64,000 nt of DNA from Myxococcales bacterium (lineage in GTDB: Bacteria; Myxococcota_A; Polyangia; Polyangiales; Houyiibacteriaceae), in assembly GCA_024640845.1 (NCBI GenBank), contig JAHEEE010000011.1, positions 1-64,000 of the forward strand, in the 5' to 3' direction. The notes below the pieces were generated by a model. The model worked only from the letters and a program-made list of their open reading frames with translations, had not been told where the DNA came from and searched no databases. The position numbers and the translations under genes are program-made. Numbering within the stretch: the stretch's first letter is position 1; the number at the start of each line of letters is the position of its first letter. Shown here piece after piece: positions 9,202 to 19,124 of this stretch.

Positions 9202-9926
9202 CCCGTGTTCTCGCAGGCCGCCGGCCGGTACTCGAAGCGCTCCGGGGCAAGACCAGCATCCGTCGCATCTACATCGAACCCCATCGCGCCGATCCCACGA
9301 TTCAGCAAGCCGCGGAAAGGCGGGGCATCTCACTGACGCACAAAGATCGAGGCGAGCTCGACCGTCTCAGCGAAGGCGTGCGACACCAGGGAGTCGTCGC
9401 GCTGGCGGAGGATTACCCGTTCTGCGAGATCGACGACATCACGGGCAATGCGGAAAGGCCGCCGGTGATCGTTGCGCTCGATCAAATCACCGATCCGCAG
9501 AACCTCGGCGCGATCATTCGGAGTGCGGTCACCCTCGGACTCGACGGACTCGTGATTCAGAAGCACCGGGCCGCGGGAATCACGCCTTCGGTCGTACGCG
9601 CTTCTGCGGGCGCAACCGAGCACGCATCGATCGCGCGCGTGACCAACCTTCAAAAGACGCTCCAATCACTGTCCAAGGCCGGGTTTGAAGTGATCGGCCT
9701 CGACGCTGGAAGCGGCATGGACGTTCGCGCCCTCGAACCGAGCTCCGCCGGGCGCGTGCTCGTCGTCGGATCGGAAGGCAAAGGCCTTCGCCGCATGGTC
9801 CGGGAACGCTGTGATATGGTTGTCCAGATTCATCAGGAAGGCCCCATGGATTCGCTGAATGCATCGGTCGCGGCGGCCATCGTCATGTACGAGATCGCTG
9901 GGAAAAGAGTCCCGCATGACCGATGA
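9198..9926 (+). CDS. rlmB: 23S rRNA (guanosine-2'-O-)-methyltransferase, TrmH/RlmB family
   Basis: LAGRRPVLEAL..., LDQITDPQNLGAIIRSAVTLG, VVGSEGKGLRRMVRERCD, IHQEGPMDSLNASVAAAIVMYE. Confidence 0.92.
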   Translation: MTRVLAGRRPVLEALRGKTSIRRIYIEPHRADPTIQQAAERRGISLTHKDRGELDRLSEGVRHQGVVALAEDYPFCEIDDITGNAERPPVIVALDQITDPQNLGAIIRSAVTLGLDGLVIQKHRAAGITPSVVRASAGATEHASIARVTNLQKTLQSLSKAGFEVIGLDAGSGMDVRALEPSSAGRVLVVGSEGKGLRRMVRERCDMVVQIHQEGPMDSLNASVAAAIVMYEIAGKRVPHDR

Positions 9927-11046
9927 CAATCTCGCCCGAGACCGAGAGCAGGAAAAGAATCGGAGAGTGCTCATCCTGACCGGTGGCGACGACGCTCCCG
10001 GTTTGAACGCAGTTCTTCGCGCATTCGTCAAGGCAGCGACCGATCTCGGCATGCGGGTCTACGGCTCAGAGGACGGGTTCGCCGGGCTCATCGCAGAGCC
10101 CGTGCGCATCGTCCGGCTGACACCGGCGAGCGTCCAAGGAATTTTGCCGAAGGGCGGAAGCGTGCTCGGCTGCTCCAGCGAGGCGAACCCGTTCGCCTAT
10201 CCGACCGTGGGGTCAGACGGTGTCAAACGAACGATCGACGTTTCCGAGCACGTCAAAGCCACGTTGGAAGAACGCGAGATCGACATCCTCGTCCTCGTGG
10301 GCGGCGATGGCACCTTGGAGATCGGCATGCGATTCGAGAAGCTGGGCGTTGCGGTAGTCGGGATTCCAAAGGCGATCGACAACGACCTGGCCGCAACTGA
10401 CTTGGCTTTCGGGCTCGACACGGCCGTTGCGACGGCAACACATGCCATCGACGCGCTCCACTCGACCGGCGAAGCCCACGACCGTGTGATGGTGCTAGAA
10501 GTGATGGGTCGTCATGCGGGATGGATTGCGCTGATGTCGGGGATCGCGGGCGGAGCCGATGTGATCCTGATCCCAGAGATTCACTACGATGTCGATCGCG
10601 TGATCGACAAGATCGAGACGCGGACCTCGGCTGGGCGTCGCTTTAGCATCATCGTCATAGGTGAAGGCAGCAAGCCGCTCGGGGGGACGGTCTCGAGCAT
10701 CAGCGACGCCCTCGAGAACATTCCCCATCGGCAGATGAGTTCCGGTCATCAGCTGGCGCTTCTGCTCGACGGCCGAATCGACCACGAAGTGCGCGTGACG
10801 GTCCTTGGCCACCTACAGCGTGGCGGATCGCCCTCCTCCTTCGATCGGCTTCTCGGGACGCGATTCGGGGTGCGGGCAGCGGAGCTCTGCTACCGGAACA
10901 AGACATGCCAGGTCGTAGCGCTCCGAGGCCAAGACGTCATCGCCCTGCCCCTCGAAGCTGCGGTGGCCAACCACAAACGCGTCCCACCGGATGGAGAGCT
11001 CGTCGGTGTCGCCCGCGCGATCGGTATCGAGCTCGGTCAGGAGTGA
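9916..11046 (+). CDS. pfkA: 6-phosphofructokinase
   Basis: GGDDAPGLNAVLR, VGGDGTLEIG, IPKAIDND, EVMGRHAGWIAL, GHLQRGGSPS; start taken at internal ATG 9916 after rlmB overlap. Confidence 0.92.
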   Translation: MTDDNLARDREQEKNRRVLILTGGDDAPGLNAVLRAFVKAATDLGMRVYGSEDGFAGLIAEPVRIVRLTPASVQGILPKGGSVLGCSSEANPFAYPTVGSDGVKRTIDVSEHVKATLEEREIDILVLVGGDGTLEIGMRFEKLGVAVVGIPKAIDNDLAATDLAFGLDTAVATATHAIDALHSTGEAHDRVMVLEVMGRHAGWIALMSGIAGGADVILIPEIHYDVDRVIDKIETRTSAGRRFSIIVIGEGSKPLGGTVSSISDALENIPHRQMSSGHQLALLLDGRIDHEVRVTVLGHLQRGGSPSSFDRLLGTRFGVRAAELCYRNKTCQVVALRGQDVIALPLEAAVANHKRVPPDGELVGVARAIGIELGQE

Positions 11047-11047
11047 C

Positions 11048-11779
11048 ATGCGTCGAACCGCCGCTGCGTTGATCATTGGAAACGAGATCCTGTCCGGAAA
11101 GATCGCAGACACGAACACGACTTATCTAGCGCGCGGGTTGTTCGAGCTCGGCATCGAGCTTCGGCGGGTCGTCGTGTGCCCAGACGAGATCGACACGATC
11201 AGCCGTGAGCTCAGCGAGCTCCGCACCAGTCACGATCTCGTGTTTACGAGTGGGGGCGTCGGACCAACTCACGACGATGTCACCATCGAAGGTGTCGCCG
11301 CCTCGTTCGAGCGCCCGGTCGTTCAATCGGAAGGGGTAGCCAAAATGATTCGACACTACTACGGCGAGCGAACCAACGACGCGCACCTCCGAATGGCCAA
11401 TATGCCGGAAGGCGGGGAGATGATCCGCAGCTCCGACGCACCGTGGCCCACAGTCGTCATCGAAAACGTTTTCGTCCTTCCCGGAGTCCCCGAGATCTTC
11501 GAGCTGAAGTTCAACGACCTTCGCAGGCGGCTCGACCAAGGGCAGGAATTCCATTCCCGCGCCGTATTCACGCTAAGCGGAGAGGGCGAAATCGCGAGCC
11601 TCCTAGAACGGATCGCAAAGGCGTTCCCGGGCGTGATGGTGGGGAGCTACGTGAAGTGGAAAGCCGAAGACTACCGCACGAAGGTCACGTTCGATGGAAA
11701 CGATCGCGAAGCCGTCGAGAAAGCTGCGGATATGTTGATCGGGGAGCTTGCCCCTGACCTATTCGTGCGGCGAGAGTGA
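11048..11779 (+). CDS. CinA-like/molybdopterin-binding-fold (MoCF) protein
   Basis: AALIIGNEILSGKIADTNTTYLARGLFELGIELRRVVVCPDE, FTSGGVGPTHDDVT. Confidence 0.88.
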   Translation: MRRTAAALIIGNEILSGKIADTNTTYLARGLFELGIELRRVVVCPDEIDTISRELSELRTSHDLVFTSGGVGPTHDDVTIEGVAASFERPVVQSEGVAKMIRHYYGERTNDAHLRMANMPEGGEMIRSSDAPWPTVVIENVFVLPGVPEIFELKFNDLRRRLDQGQEFHSRAVFTLSGEGEIASLLERIAKAFPGVMVGSYVKWKAEDYRTKVTFDGNDREAVEKAADMLIGELAPDLFVRRE

Positions 11780-11789
11780 GGGTCGCAGC

Positions 11790-12812
11790 TCACTTTTCAG
11801 GAGTATGCCACTTCAGCTTCTGCTTTCCCGGATCGGTGATGACCTTGACGTCGTCGGGATCGGCCGGCTTTTCTTCGGGCTCTGCAGGCTCTTTCTTTCC
11901 GCCGGCCGGGTACAACTGCACCGCAGTTCTTCTTTCGATGCGGATCAACTGATTCTCTCCGGATGCGGTCGGCTGCGAAACGTGCATCTGAGTGATCGAT
12001 TCAGCCTCCGAGAACGCGGTGAAGTTGGTCAGCCGGACATCCGCAGAGCCGATGACAGAAGCTTGATACACTTCGAGGCGTCCGTTTCCGAGCTGCTGCG
12101 GCCTCGCCGTCTGACGAGCACTGACCTGCATGCCGACCGCATCGTCGCGAATGCGCTGGATCTCATATGTCACCACTTGGTCCACCCAGAAGCTCGATAA
12201 CTGCACCCTGCGCTCGACCTCCCACCGCGCGCGAACCCCGAGCGGTTGATCGGGAAAAGGTACGCTGAGCAGCGCGCTCCGCACGTTGCCAAGCATGACG
12301 CTCAACTGGGGAGACACCGAATCGAGGCCCTCGAACTGACCGCGGCGAATGCGCCCCTGAAGGTCCATCTCGCTCCAGCCCTGGACATTCAATAGCGGAG
12401 CGAGGGACTTTTCGAGCTCCTCGCGCTGCGCGGGGCTCATCTTGTCGGCGACCTCGGAAATGCGAACCTGAGTGATGGCGACTGGATGACGAATGTAGCC
12501 CTGAGGCGTCATCGACGCGGGGCCGAGCTTCACTTCGAGTTGCACCGGTGGCATCCCGCTCTTGGCACCCCGCCCCTCTGCCTCCATTACCTCCATCTCG
12601 GCAAGCTCGACGTAGAGCGTCTCGACTTGTCCCGGCGGGACTCGGTAACGAAGCGGCTGGCGAGGGGTCAGCCCCGGGTCGAGGACGCGGATCGTCGGAA
12701 GAACCCGCTCGGGCGGACCGGGATCAGCCACTTGAACCGTCTGCGGTTGGAACTGGGTTCGACATGAAGCAGTCGCCACCAAGAGACACGCGAGCATCAC
12801 GATTCGGAACAT
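11790..12812 (-). CDS. Hypothetical lipoprotein (paralog of next gene)
   Basis: Lipobox LLVATASC; shares layout and motifs with 12817-13746. Confidence 0.75.
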   Translation of the reverse strand: MFRIVMLACLLVATASCRTQFQPQTVQVADPGPPERVLPTIRVLDPGLTPRQPLRYRVPPGQVETLYVELAEMEVMEAEGRGAKSGMPPVQLEVKLGPASMTPQGYIRHPVAITQVRISEVADKMSPAQREELEKSLAPLLNVQGWSEMDLQGRIRRGQFEGLDSVSPQLSVMLGNVRSALLSVPFPDQPLGVRARWEVERRVQLSSFWVDQVVTYEIQRIRDDAVGMQVSARQTARPQQLGNGRLEVYQASVIGSADVRLTNFTAFSEAESITQMHVSQPTASGENQLIRIERRTAVQLYPAGGKKEPAEPEEKPADPDDVKVITDPGKQKLKWHTPEK

Positions 12813-12816
12813 GGAG

Positions 12817-13746
12817 CTACCTTTCTTCGACCTTGGACTTCATCTGCACGGCCGAGCGCCGCGTGGACATTAGAGGCTCTGTTGCTTCCGGCGAGACGAG
12901 CGCGATATCGGCCGCTGAGTTCGACTCTAGATCCGCTTCGAGCGCGAGAGGCAGCCCCAGATCAGCGAGCGCGTGGCCGTTCGCATGAAGCTCGTAGCCT
13001 CGCACGTGCATTTCGAGCTCCGGATTCAGGTCCGCCGTTTGGGGCGGAGCGGTCTGGTGGATCGTGATGGCTACGCGGAATCGATCCCCCTCCCGGTCCT
13101 CCAGCTCGTATCGCGCGACCTGTGTCACGTTGGCGCTCCAGATACGAAGCTGCCGCTTGACCTCCCAAACGGCCCCGATGCCAACCGGCTCGAGCGGGAG
13201 CGGAATCGTAGCGATCGCGGAGCGCACGTTGCCGATGGTGATCGCGATTCGCGGGTGGATCAGCTCCTGCCCTTCCGACCAGGGGACGTCCGAATCGACG
13301 ACGATGCCTTGGTGATTGAGATCAAAGCGCCCGCGCATGCCGCGTAGCGCCTGAATCCCTTGGCGCGCCTCAACGATCTGCTGCGAGGTCAAGCCCTCGG
13401 GGAGAATCGACTCGGCCTTCGAAATTCGTAGGACGTAGCGGGTGCCGTTCGGTAGCGCGAGGGTGGGACCTGCGTGGAGCAGGAGCTTCATGCCAGGCAC
13501 GACGCCGAACGCATCCTCGGCATCTTCGTATTCCTGCGACTCGATTTGGATATCCTGAATCGTCAGCAAGCTCTTGAGCGTGGTGTCTGGTGGGATCGCG
13601 TATACCAACGGCTCCCGCGGCATCCCGCCCGGATCGACCAACGTGACCGCGATCTCCGGCGGAGGGGGAGTCGTCTTGTTTTTCTTCTTGCAGCTTGCTG
13701 TCAAGAGCGCGGTGACGACGGCGACCGCAACTAGGGTGTTTCTCAT
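12817..13746 (-). CDS. Hypothetical lipoprotein (paralog of previous gene)
   Basis: Lipobox ALLTASC; both have LxDPGxxPRxPLxYxxPP, GNVRSALLSVPFP/GNVRSAIATIPLP, WEVxRxxxxxS. Confidence 0.75.
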   Translation of the reverse strand: MRNTLVAVAVVTALLTASCKKKNKTTPPPPEIAVTLVDPGGMPREPLVYAIPPDTTLKSLLTIQDIQIESQEYEDAEDAFGVVPGMKLLLHAGPTLALPNGTRYVLRISKAESILPEGLTSQQIVEARQGIQALRGMRGRFDLNHQGIVVDSDVPWSEGQELIHPRIAITIGNVRSAIATIPLPLEPVGIGAVWEVKRQLRIWSANVTQVARYELEDREGDRFRVAITIHQTAPPQTADLNPELEMHVRGYELHANGHALADLGLPLALEADLESNSAADIALVSPEATEPLMSTRRSAVQMKSKVEER

Positions 13747-13826
13747 GATCGGAAGGCTTCCTGTGCTTGGGCAGTCCTTCTAGAGAGGAATCGCCCTCGG
13801 GGCAAGCTTGGACCTCCGCGGCAGCA

Positions 13827-15326
13827 TCAATACCAGCCGCCGATGCCGAACGAGAACGAGCCGTAGGCTCGCGCGAGGTCCAGCGCGGCGCTGATCTGCC
13901 ACCGGTAGTCGTCCGGCCAGAGCCCAAAGACACTCCACTTGAGAAGGCTGATGTCGAAACCCAGCGTTCCGTGTACGCGCGCGTTGGAATTCTCGAACCG
14001 GCTCGGTTCGAGGTAGGTCCCGGCTCGTAGCTTCATTCGCGTCGGCCAAACCTCCGTCTCGAAGCCCAGCCGGGGCGAGACGGTGATGCTCTCGCCCGAG
14101 CGCTGAACGGTTTGAAAGAGAAATGACTCGACGCCGACCCCATTGGCTACACGCCCGTTGAACCATAGGTCGGCCGTCAACAGATAGTAGCGCCGCGGCC
14201 AGCCCCATCGGTACCGTCTGCGGAGCTGCTCCCATGCGACCTTTTTGATCTCCGTTCGCGCTCGCTCGAGCTCCGCATACCTCCTTGCGTAGCGCTGCTC
14301 GATCGCGCGCACGCAGATCTCGAGGTCCGGGCCCCCGCGCGCCCTTGCTTCGGCGATCGCTGCCTCTTCGTGCTCCTTTAACCGTTGCTTTCGGCGGTCG
14401 AAGCGTTCGAGCTCCGCGGCCGCGAGCTTCTCGGCGCTAGTCCAGGGAGGATTGCTTGGACGCGGACCGAGCTGATACGAGAAGCCGATGCTCCCGGTGG
14501 TCGGGATCGTGGTATCGCGCGGTACGTAGTAGTCGCCGACGACGATGTCCCCGTCGGGGGTCTCCATCGCGTTGCCACGGTTGCGAAGACCCGTAGACAT
14601 CTTGGGAAAGAGCGACGCACCGAGGCTCCATCGCTTGTAGTGAGGTCGGAGCATCACGCCAACCTCGGCGCCGAGCCCGAGAGTCGTATAGAGGTCGCCG
14701 TCGCTCCCGAGGTTCGGCGACACGTACGCGCGCTGCCGAAGGATACGAAGGCCCGCACCCACGACGAGCTGCCCATCGAGAAAGCCGTACCCCGCTTGGA
14801 TGTGAAACGTCGTGAACCGCAGCCGAAGGGTCTCCTGCGCATCGCCGGTGGGGTCCGGGGCGCTCGTCAGCTTGATGAACTGCGTGTCGATCGTGAGCCC
14901 GATACCGAGGTTCCACATCTGCCAATAAGCGCCCGGAATGAGAAAGAACGTCGCCTCATCATCGAGCTCGTCGGAGCTCGCGACGGCCCCACCGCTATTG
15001 TAGAAGTCGCCCGACTGGTAGGGATAGGTGACACCCAGCGCCAACCAGTAGTCGTACCAATCCGGCCATTGCGGGCCTCGGTACGCGACGGCCGACGGGT
15101 TTTGGAGGCCACCTTCGACACCTTGGGCCAACGCGGTTGCCGCTCCCGCAAGCCCGATCACCCGAGATGTGCTGACGACGACACCGCGAGTGAGGTCGAC
15201 GCTGTAGTCCGACGTCGTGATCGGCGTCCCGTCAGGCCCGAGTTGCGCCTGGGCGACCTCCGGCACGCAAGTCAACAAGACGACGAGCCAGCAATGCCTA
15301 AAGCTTCGTTGAAGTGCTCGAGTCAC
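13827..15326 (-). CDS. Predicted outer-membrane beta-barrel protein with internal coiled-coil insertion
   Basis: Signal peptide, FadL/PorV-like N-term (GLAGAATALAQGVEGGLQNPSAVAY), alternating barrel-like strands, helical insert around SAEKLAAAELERFDRRKQRLKEHEEA. Confidence 0.65.
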   Translation of the reverse strand: MTRALQRSFRHCWLVVLLTCVPEVAQAQLGPDGTPITTSDYSVDLTRGVVVSTSRVIGLAGAATALAQGVEGGLQNPSAVAYRGPQWPDWYDYWLALGVTYPYQSGDFYNSGGAVASSDELDDEATFFLIPGAYWQMWNLGIGLTIDTQFIKLTSAPDPTGDAQETLRLRFTTFHIQAGYGFLDGQLVVGAGLRILRQRAYVSPNLGSDGDLYTTLGLGAEVGVMLRPHYKRWSLGASLFPKMSTGLRNRGNAMETPDGDIVVGDYYVPRDTTIPTTGSIGFSYQLGPRPSNPPWTSAEKLAAAELERFDRRKQRLKEHEEAAIAEARARGGPDLEICVRAIEQRYARRYAELERARTEIKKVAWEQLRRRYRWGWPRRYYLLTADLWFNGRVANGVGVESFLFQTVQRSGESITVSPRLGFETEVWPTRMKLRAGTYLEPSRFENSNARVHGTLGFDISLLKWSVFGLWPDDYRWQISAALDLARAYGSFSFGIGGWY

Positions 15327-15368
15327 GGACCGTGTCGGGGAGCGTACACGCAGATCGGCCGAAGCCCA

Positions 15369-17171
15369 CTAGCGAATCGTTTGGATGCCGGACTGGGTCG
15401 TGCCTTGAATCGCCTTCTGGTCCGCCGCATCGAGGTTCTTCTTCTTGGTCGCCTCGAGTTTCTCGATCTCGTCGTCAGCTTTCTTCACGTCGTCTTTCGC
15501 GGCGTCCAGCACCTTTCTAGCCTCGATCGCGCGCTGCTTGGCGGCCTTGATCTCGGGATCGGTCTCTTCGTCCATCTCGGCCTGTCGAGCTTGGCGATCG
15601 GCTTCCTCTTGCGCTTCGATTTGTTTTTGGCTCTTCTTCTCTTTGACGCGGCTCTTCACCACGTCCGCGGTTTGTCCGATGTCCCCACCGACGGAGATGA
15701 TGAGGATCCGCTCTTGGATAGGCACTCGGATGAAGTTGGTGTCATTTTCGAAAGCTTCGTTGCGGAAGTCGAGGCCGTTGCCGGTTCCTTTTCCGAAGAG
15801 TACCGAGACGCCGGCGGATAGCCCCTTGCCATTCTTGAAGCCGCCAATCGAGGTGCTGAAGCCGTAGCGGTCGATCTTCATTGGACGAATGAAGCTTCCA
15901 GATCCGGTGGCGTCGGGTGCGCTGCTGTTGTCGGTGAGGAAACCAAATCGAGTGAACAAGAACTTCGTGATCTGAATCTCGGAGCCGAGCGAGATATTCC
16001 ACGTGAAGTCTCGATCGGTCGAGTCGGCCAGAAGAATACCCGAGCTGTTGGCCCGGCCCTCGAGTTGCGGGATCCCCGGCGCGATCGAACCATCGGGGAC
16101 CCGGCCAACGAACTGAAGGTCCGCTGCGACGACGACCTTGCGCGAGATCACATACGAAGCACCCAAGCGCAGCTCCCACGGGATCGGCGAACGGGCGCCG
16201 CGCGTGATCTGGGCGAAGACCGAGTCTGAAAGACCGGGGTCTTCGACGGCGTCGTTCGGCCTGACGTCGCTCAGCTCGAATCGCAGCTTGGACTTGCCCC
16301 CGACGCCGATTCCCGGCGGTTGAAACATGATGCCGACGCGCCATCGCTTGCCGATTAGGTTCATGAGGCCGATACGCATCGTGAGGTCCCAGGCGTTCAT
16401 TCGAAAGACCGTGTTTCGGTTCTGTTGCCGGGCGTCGAGAATGCAAAAGGGGATCGTTGGGCTCGATGGACACGGGCTTCCCTGGCTGGGGTCCTGCGTC
16501 CCCCCGAGAGCGAACGCCGCGGTTTCTACGTGCTGGATGACGCGGTTCCGTGCCAGCAGCGTGACTCCCCACGAGAAGTGCCGGGTCGGCCGGTGACCAA
16601 GGGCAGCAGCGAAGTAGCTGCTTCGGTCATCCTGATAGAACTGGATGCTGTTGGTTCGCCCGAGCTCGTCCTGGAAAATGACGTCGCCCCCGGTCGTGTA
16701 GTTGTAGAGCAAGAACGCAGAGATTGCGATTTGAAACGGCTTGGTATCGTTGAGCTCCTCTTTGGGTTTTCCGACAGCGAAGCTCGCGACCGCGAACCCC
16801 GGTAGGTTTGGAGCCGACTTGAGGGTGAAGTCCTCGACCTGGTCCTCGCCACCGGGTCCGTCCGGTCCATCGGTGACGACCGCTCCCTTAATCTCGACGA
16901 CCCGGCGCTGAATCAGCGACAAGCTGCCCTGCAGGAGCTTCGGCTCGAGTAGTGGAAGACCCGCCGGGTTGAACCAGATTGCGGCGCCGTCCGCCGCAAA
17001 GCCCGTATACGCCGCGGCCATGCCGCGAGAGCGCTCGCCAAGCTGGAGCGTTTGATAGTGCGAGCTGTCTCCCTGAGCGTCAGCAGGAAGCGGGGCAGCA
17101 CTCGTCGCGAAGAGCGCAATCCAAGCCAACGGCGCGACGTTCCGCATGCCCTTCAGCATGCACTTCAGCAT
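15369..17171 (-). CDS. Predicted FadL-like outer-membrane protein with C-terminal coiled coil
   Basis: Signal peptide; GERSRGMAAAYTGFAADGAAIWFNPAGLPLL; barrel-like strands; C-term KEKKSQKQIEAQEEADRQARQAEMDEE... Confidence 0.7.
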   Translation of the reverse strand: MLKCMLKGMRNVAPLAWIALFATSAAPLPADAQGDSSHYQTLQLGERSRGMAAAYTGFAADGAAIWFNPAGLPLLEPKLLQGSLSLIQRRVVEIKGAVVTDGPDGPGGEDQVEDFTLKSAPNLPGFAVASFAVGKPKEELNDTKPFQIAISAFLLYNYTTGGDVIFQDELGRTNSIQFYQDDRSSYFAAALGHRPTRHFSWGVTLLARNRVIQHVETAAFALGGTQDPSQGSPCPSSPTIPFCILDARQQNRNTVFRMNAWDLTMRIGLMNLIGKRWRVGIMFQPPGIGVGGKSKLRFELSDVRPNDAVEDPGLSDSVFAQITRGARSPIPWELRLGASYVISRKVVVAADLQFVGRVPDGSIAPGIPQLEGRANSSGILLADSTDRDFTWNISLGSEIQITKFLFTRFGFLTDNSSAPDATGSGSFIRPMKIDRYGFSTSIGGFKNGKGLSAGVSVLFGKGTGNGLDFRNEAFENDTNFIRVPIQERILIISVGGDIGQTADVVKSRVKEKKSQKQIEAQEEADRQARQAEMDEETDPEIKAAKQRAIEARKVLDAAKDDVKKADDEIEKLEATKKKNLDAADQKAIQGTTQSGIQTIR

Positions 17172-17265
17172 GCCGGCATCCTAGTGGGTCGCTCACTCGT
17201 TGACCAGTCGATTCGAGCCGTATAGAACGACCGAGGCTCTGCATGACGACTCGAAGGATTGCATC

Positions 17266-19122
17266 ATGAAACAACTGAGCGCCGCTTGTCTCGTCCCGCT
17301 TCTCATCCTCGGTTGCGGCACGCCGAGCAGCACCCCCCCCTACGCCACGGTTTCGTCGCTCGCCGGCGAGCCGAGCGATGTCTTTTGGGGCGACACGCAT
17401 CTGCACACGAGCTATTCTCCGGACGCGTTTTTCTTTGGGAACGCAACGGCAGACCCCGACACGGCGTACCGGTACGCCAAGGGCCTTCCTGTCGTGCACC
17501 CATACCACAAAGGGAAGATCCGGATCGGGACTCCTCTCGACTTTCTCGTCGTCGCCGACCACGCCGAGATGATGGGCGTCCCTCTTCGCCTGTTTCAGGG
17601 CGACGAGGCGTTGAACGAGACCGCCTCGGGGCGTCGGTTCATGAAGATGCTCGAAGCCGGCAAGAACCAGGAAGTGTTCTTCGAGTTCATTACCGCCATC
17701 AACAACAACCAGCCGTTCGAGGACCTCAACGGCGAGGATGTTCGGCGATCGGTCTGGAGCGATACGGTCGCGATCACCGAGCGTCACAACGCGCCGGGCG
17801 ACTTCACTTCCTTCATCGGCTGGGAATGGACCTCGACGCCGAACGGGAAGAACCTCCATCGCGTCGTTTTCATGCCCGAGGGGGGTGACGTGGCGGCGAA
17901 GTTCATCCCGTACAGCGCATTTGATAGCGACAGACCGGAAGACCTCTGGGCGTGGCTCGAAGAGACATCGACACGCACCGGCGCGAGCTTCGTCGCAATT
18001 CCGCACAATTCGAACATCAGCGGCGGGCTGATGTTCAACGATGTCGACAGCGACGGCCGCCCGATCACGGCGGAATACGCGCGAACGCGAATGAAATGGG
18101 AGCCGGTGATCGAGGCGACCCAGATCAAGGGCGACTCCGAGACTGACCCCATCCTTTCGCCCAACGACGAGTTCGCGGCGTTCGAGCCCTTCAGTCATGC
18201 GATCGACACCGAAGCGATCACGGAAGGCAAGGCCGGACCCGAGCTTGGCCCCGGCGACTTCGCGCGCAGCGGGTTGAGGCGCGGGCTCGAGATCGAGGCG
18301 AAGGTCGGTGCGAACCCCTACAAGTTCGGGATGGTCGGCTCGACCGATGCTCACACCGGGATCTCGTCGACAGAGGAGGACAACTTCCACGGAAAGACCG
18401 CCTTCGACTCGATCCCGGAGAACGAGTTCAACACCTTCCTCGAGATCGAAGGCTTTGGCGCCGACATGTCCGCCGCGGGATTGGCCGGGGTTTGGTCGCC
18501 CACCAACAACCGTCAGGCGCTGCACGAAGCGTTTCGGCGCAAGGAAGTCTACGCGTCGACAGGCCCGAGGATCCGCGTGCGTTTCTTCGGTGGCTGGGAT
18601 TTCCGCGACAGCGATGCCGGCAAGAAAGACCTCGCGAAGCGGGGATACGACGGCGGCGTGCCCATGGGCGGCGACTTGACGAAAGGGCCGGATGGCAAAG
18701 CGCCGGCATTCCTCGTGTACGCCATCAAGGACCCCCGCGGGTCGAACCTCGACAGGATCCAAATCGTCAAAGGCTGGCTGAAGCCCGACGGCACGTCCGA
18801 CGAGAAAGTGTACGACGTCGCTTGGTCGGACGGCCGTGTGCCCGACGATGGTGGGGCATTGAAGCCCGTCGGGAACACGGTCGACGTCACCACCGGCCGG
18901 TACACCAACGAGATCGGGGACGCGCAACTGTCCGCGGTTTGGCGCGATCCCGATTTCGACCCGGCGCTGCGCGCCTTCTACTATCTCCGAGTCCTCCAGA
19001 TTCCAACGCCCCGTCACACACTCTACGACGCGATCGCGCTTGGAATGGACCCGCAGGAAACGGGACACCCGCCCACCATCCAAGAGCGGGCCTACTCTTC
19101 CCCGATCTGGTACACCCCCTGA
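17266..19122 (+). CDS. DUF3604 (PHP-like) domain lipoprotein
   Basis: Lipobox LLILGC; FWGDTHLHTSYSPDAF, VVADHAEMMGVP, FIGWEWTSTPNGKNLHRVVF, GSTDAHTGIS. Confidence 0.88.
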   Translation: MKQLSAACLVPLLILGCGTPSSTPPYATVSSLAGEPSDVFWGDTHLHTSYSPDAFFFGNATADPDTAYRYAKGLPVVHPYHKGKIRIGTPLDFLVVADHAEMMGVPLRLFQGDEALNETASGRRFMKMLEAGKNQEVFFEFITAINNNQPFEDLNGEDVRRSVWSDTVAITERHNAPGDFTSFIGWEWTSTPNGKNLHRVVFMPEGGDVAAKFIPYSAFDSDRPEDLWAWLEETSTRTGASFVAIPHNSNISGGLMFNDVDSDGRPITAEYARTRMKWEPVIEATQIKGDSETDPILSPNDEFAAFEPFSHAIDTEAITEGKAGPELGPGDFARSGLRRGLEIEAKVGANPYKFGMVGSTDAHTGISSTEEDNFHGKTAFDSIPENEFNTFLEIEGFGADMSAAGLAGVWSPTNNRQALHEAFRRKEVYASTGPRIRVRFFGGWDFRDSDAGKKDLAKRGYDGGVPMGGDLTKGPDGKAPAFLVYAIKDPRGSNLDRIQIVKGWLKPDGTSDEKVYDVAWSDGRVPDDGGALKPVGNTVDVTTGRYTNEIGDAQLSAVWRDPDFDPALRAFYYLRVLQIPTPRHTLYDAIALGMDPQETGHPPTIQERAYSSPIWYTP

Positions 19123-19124
19123 CC

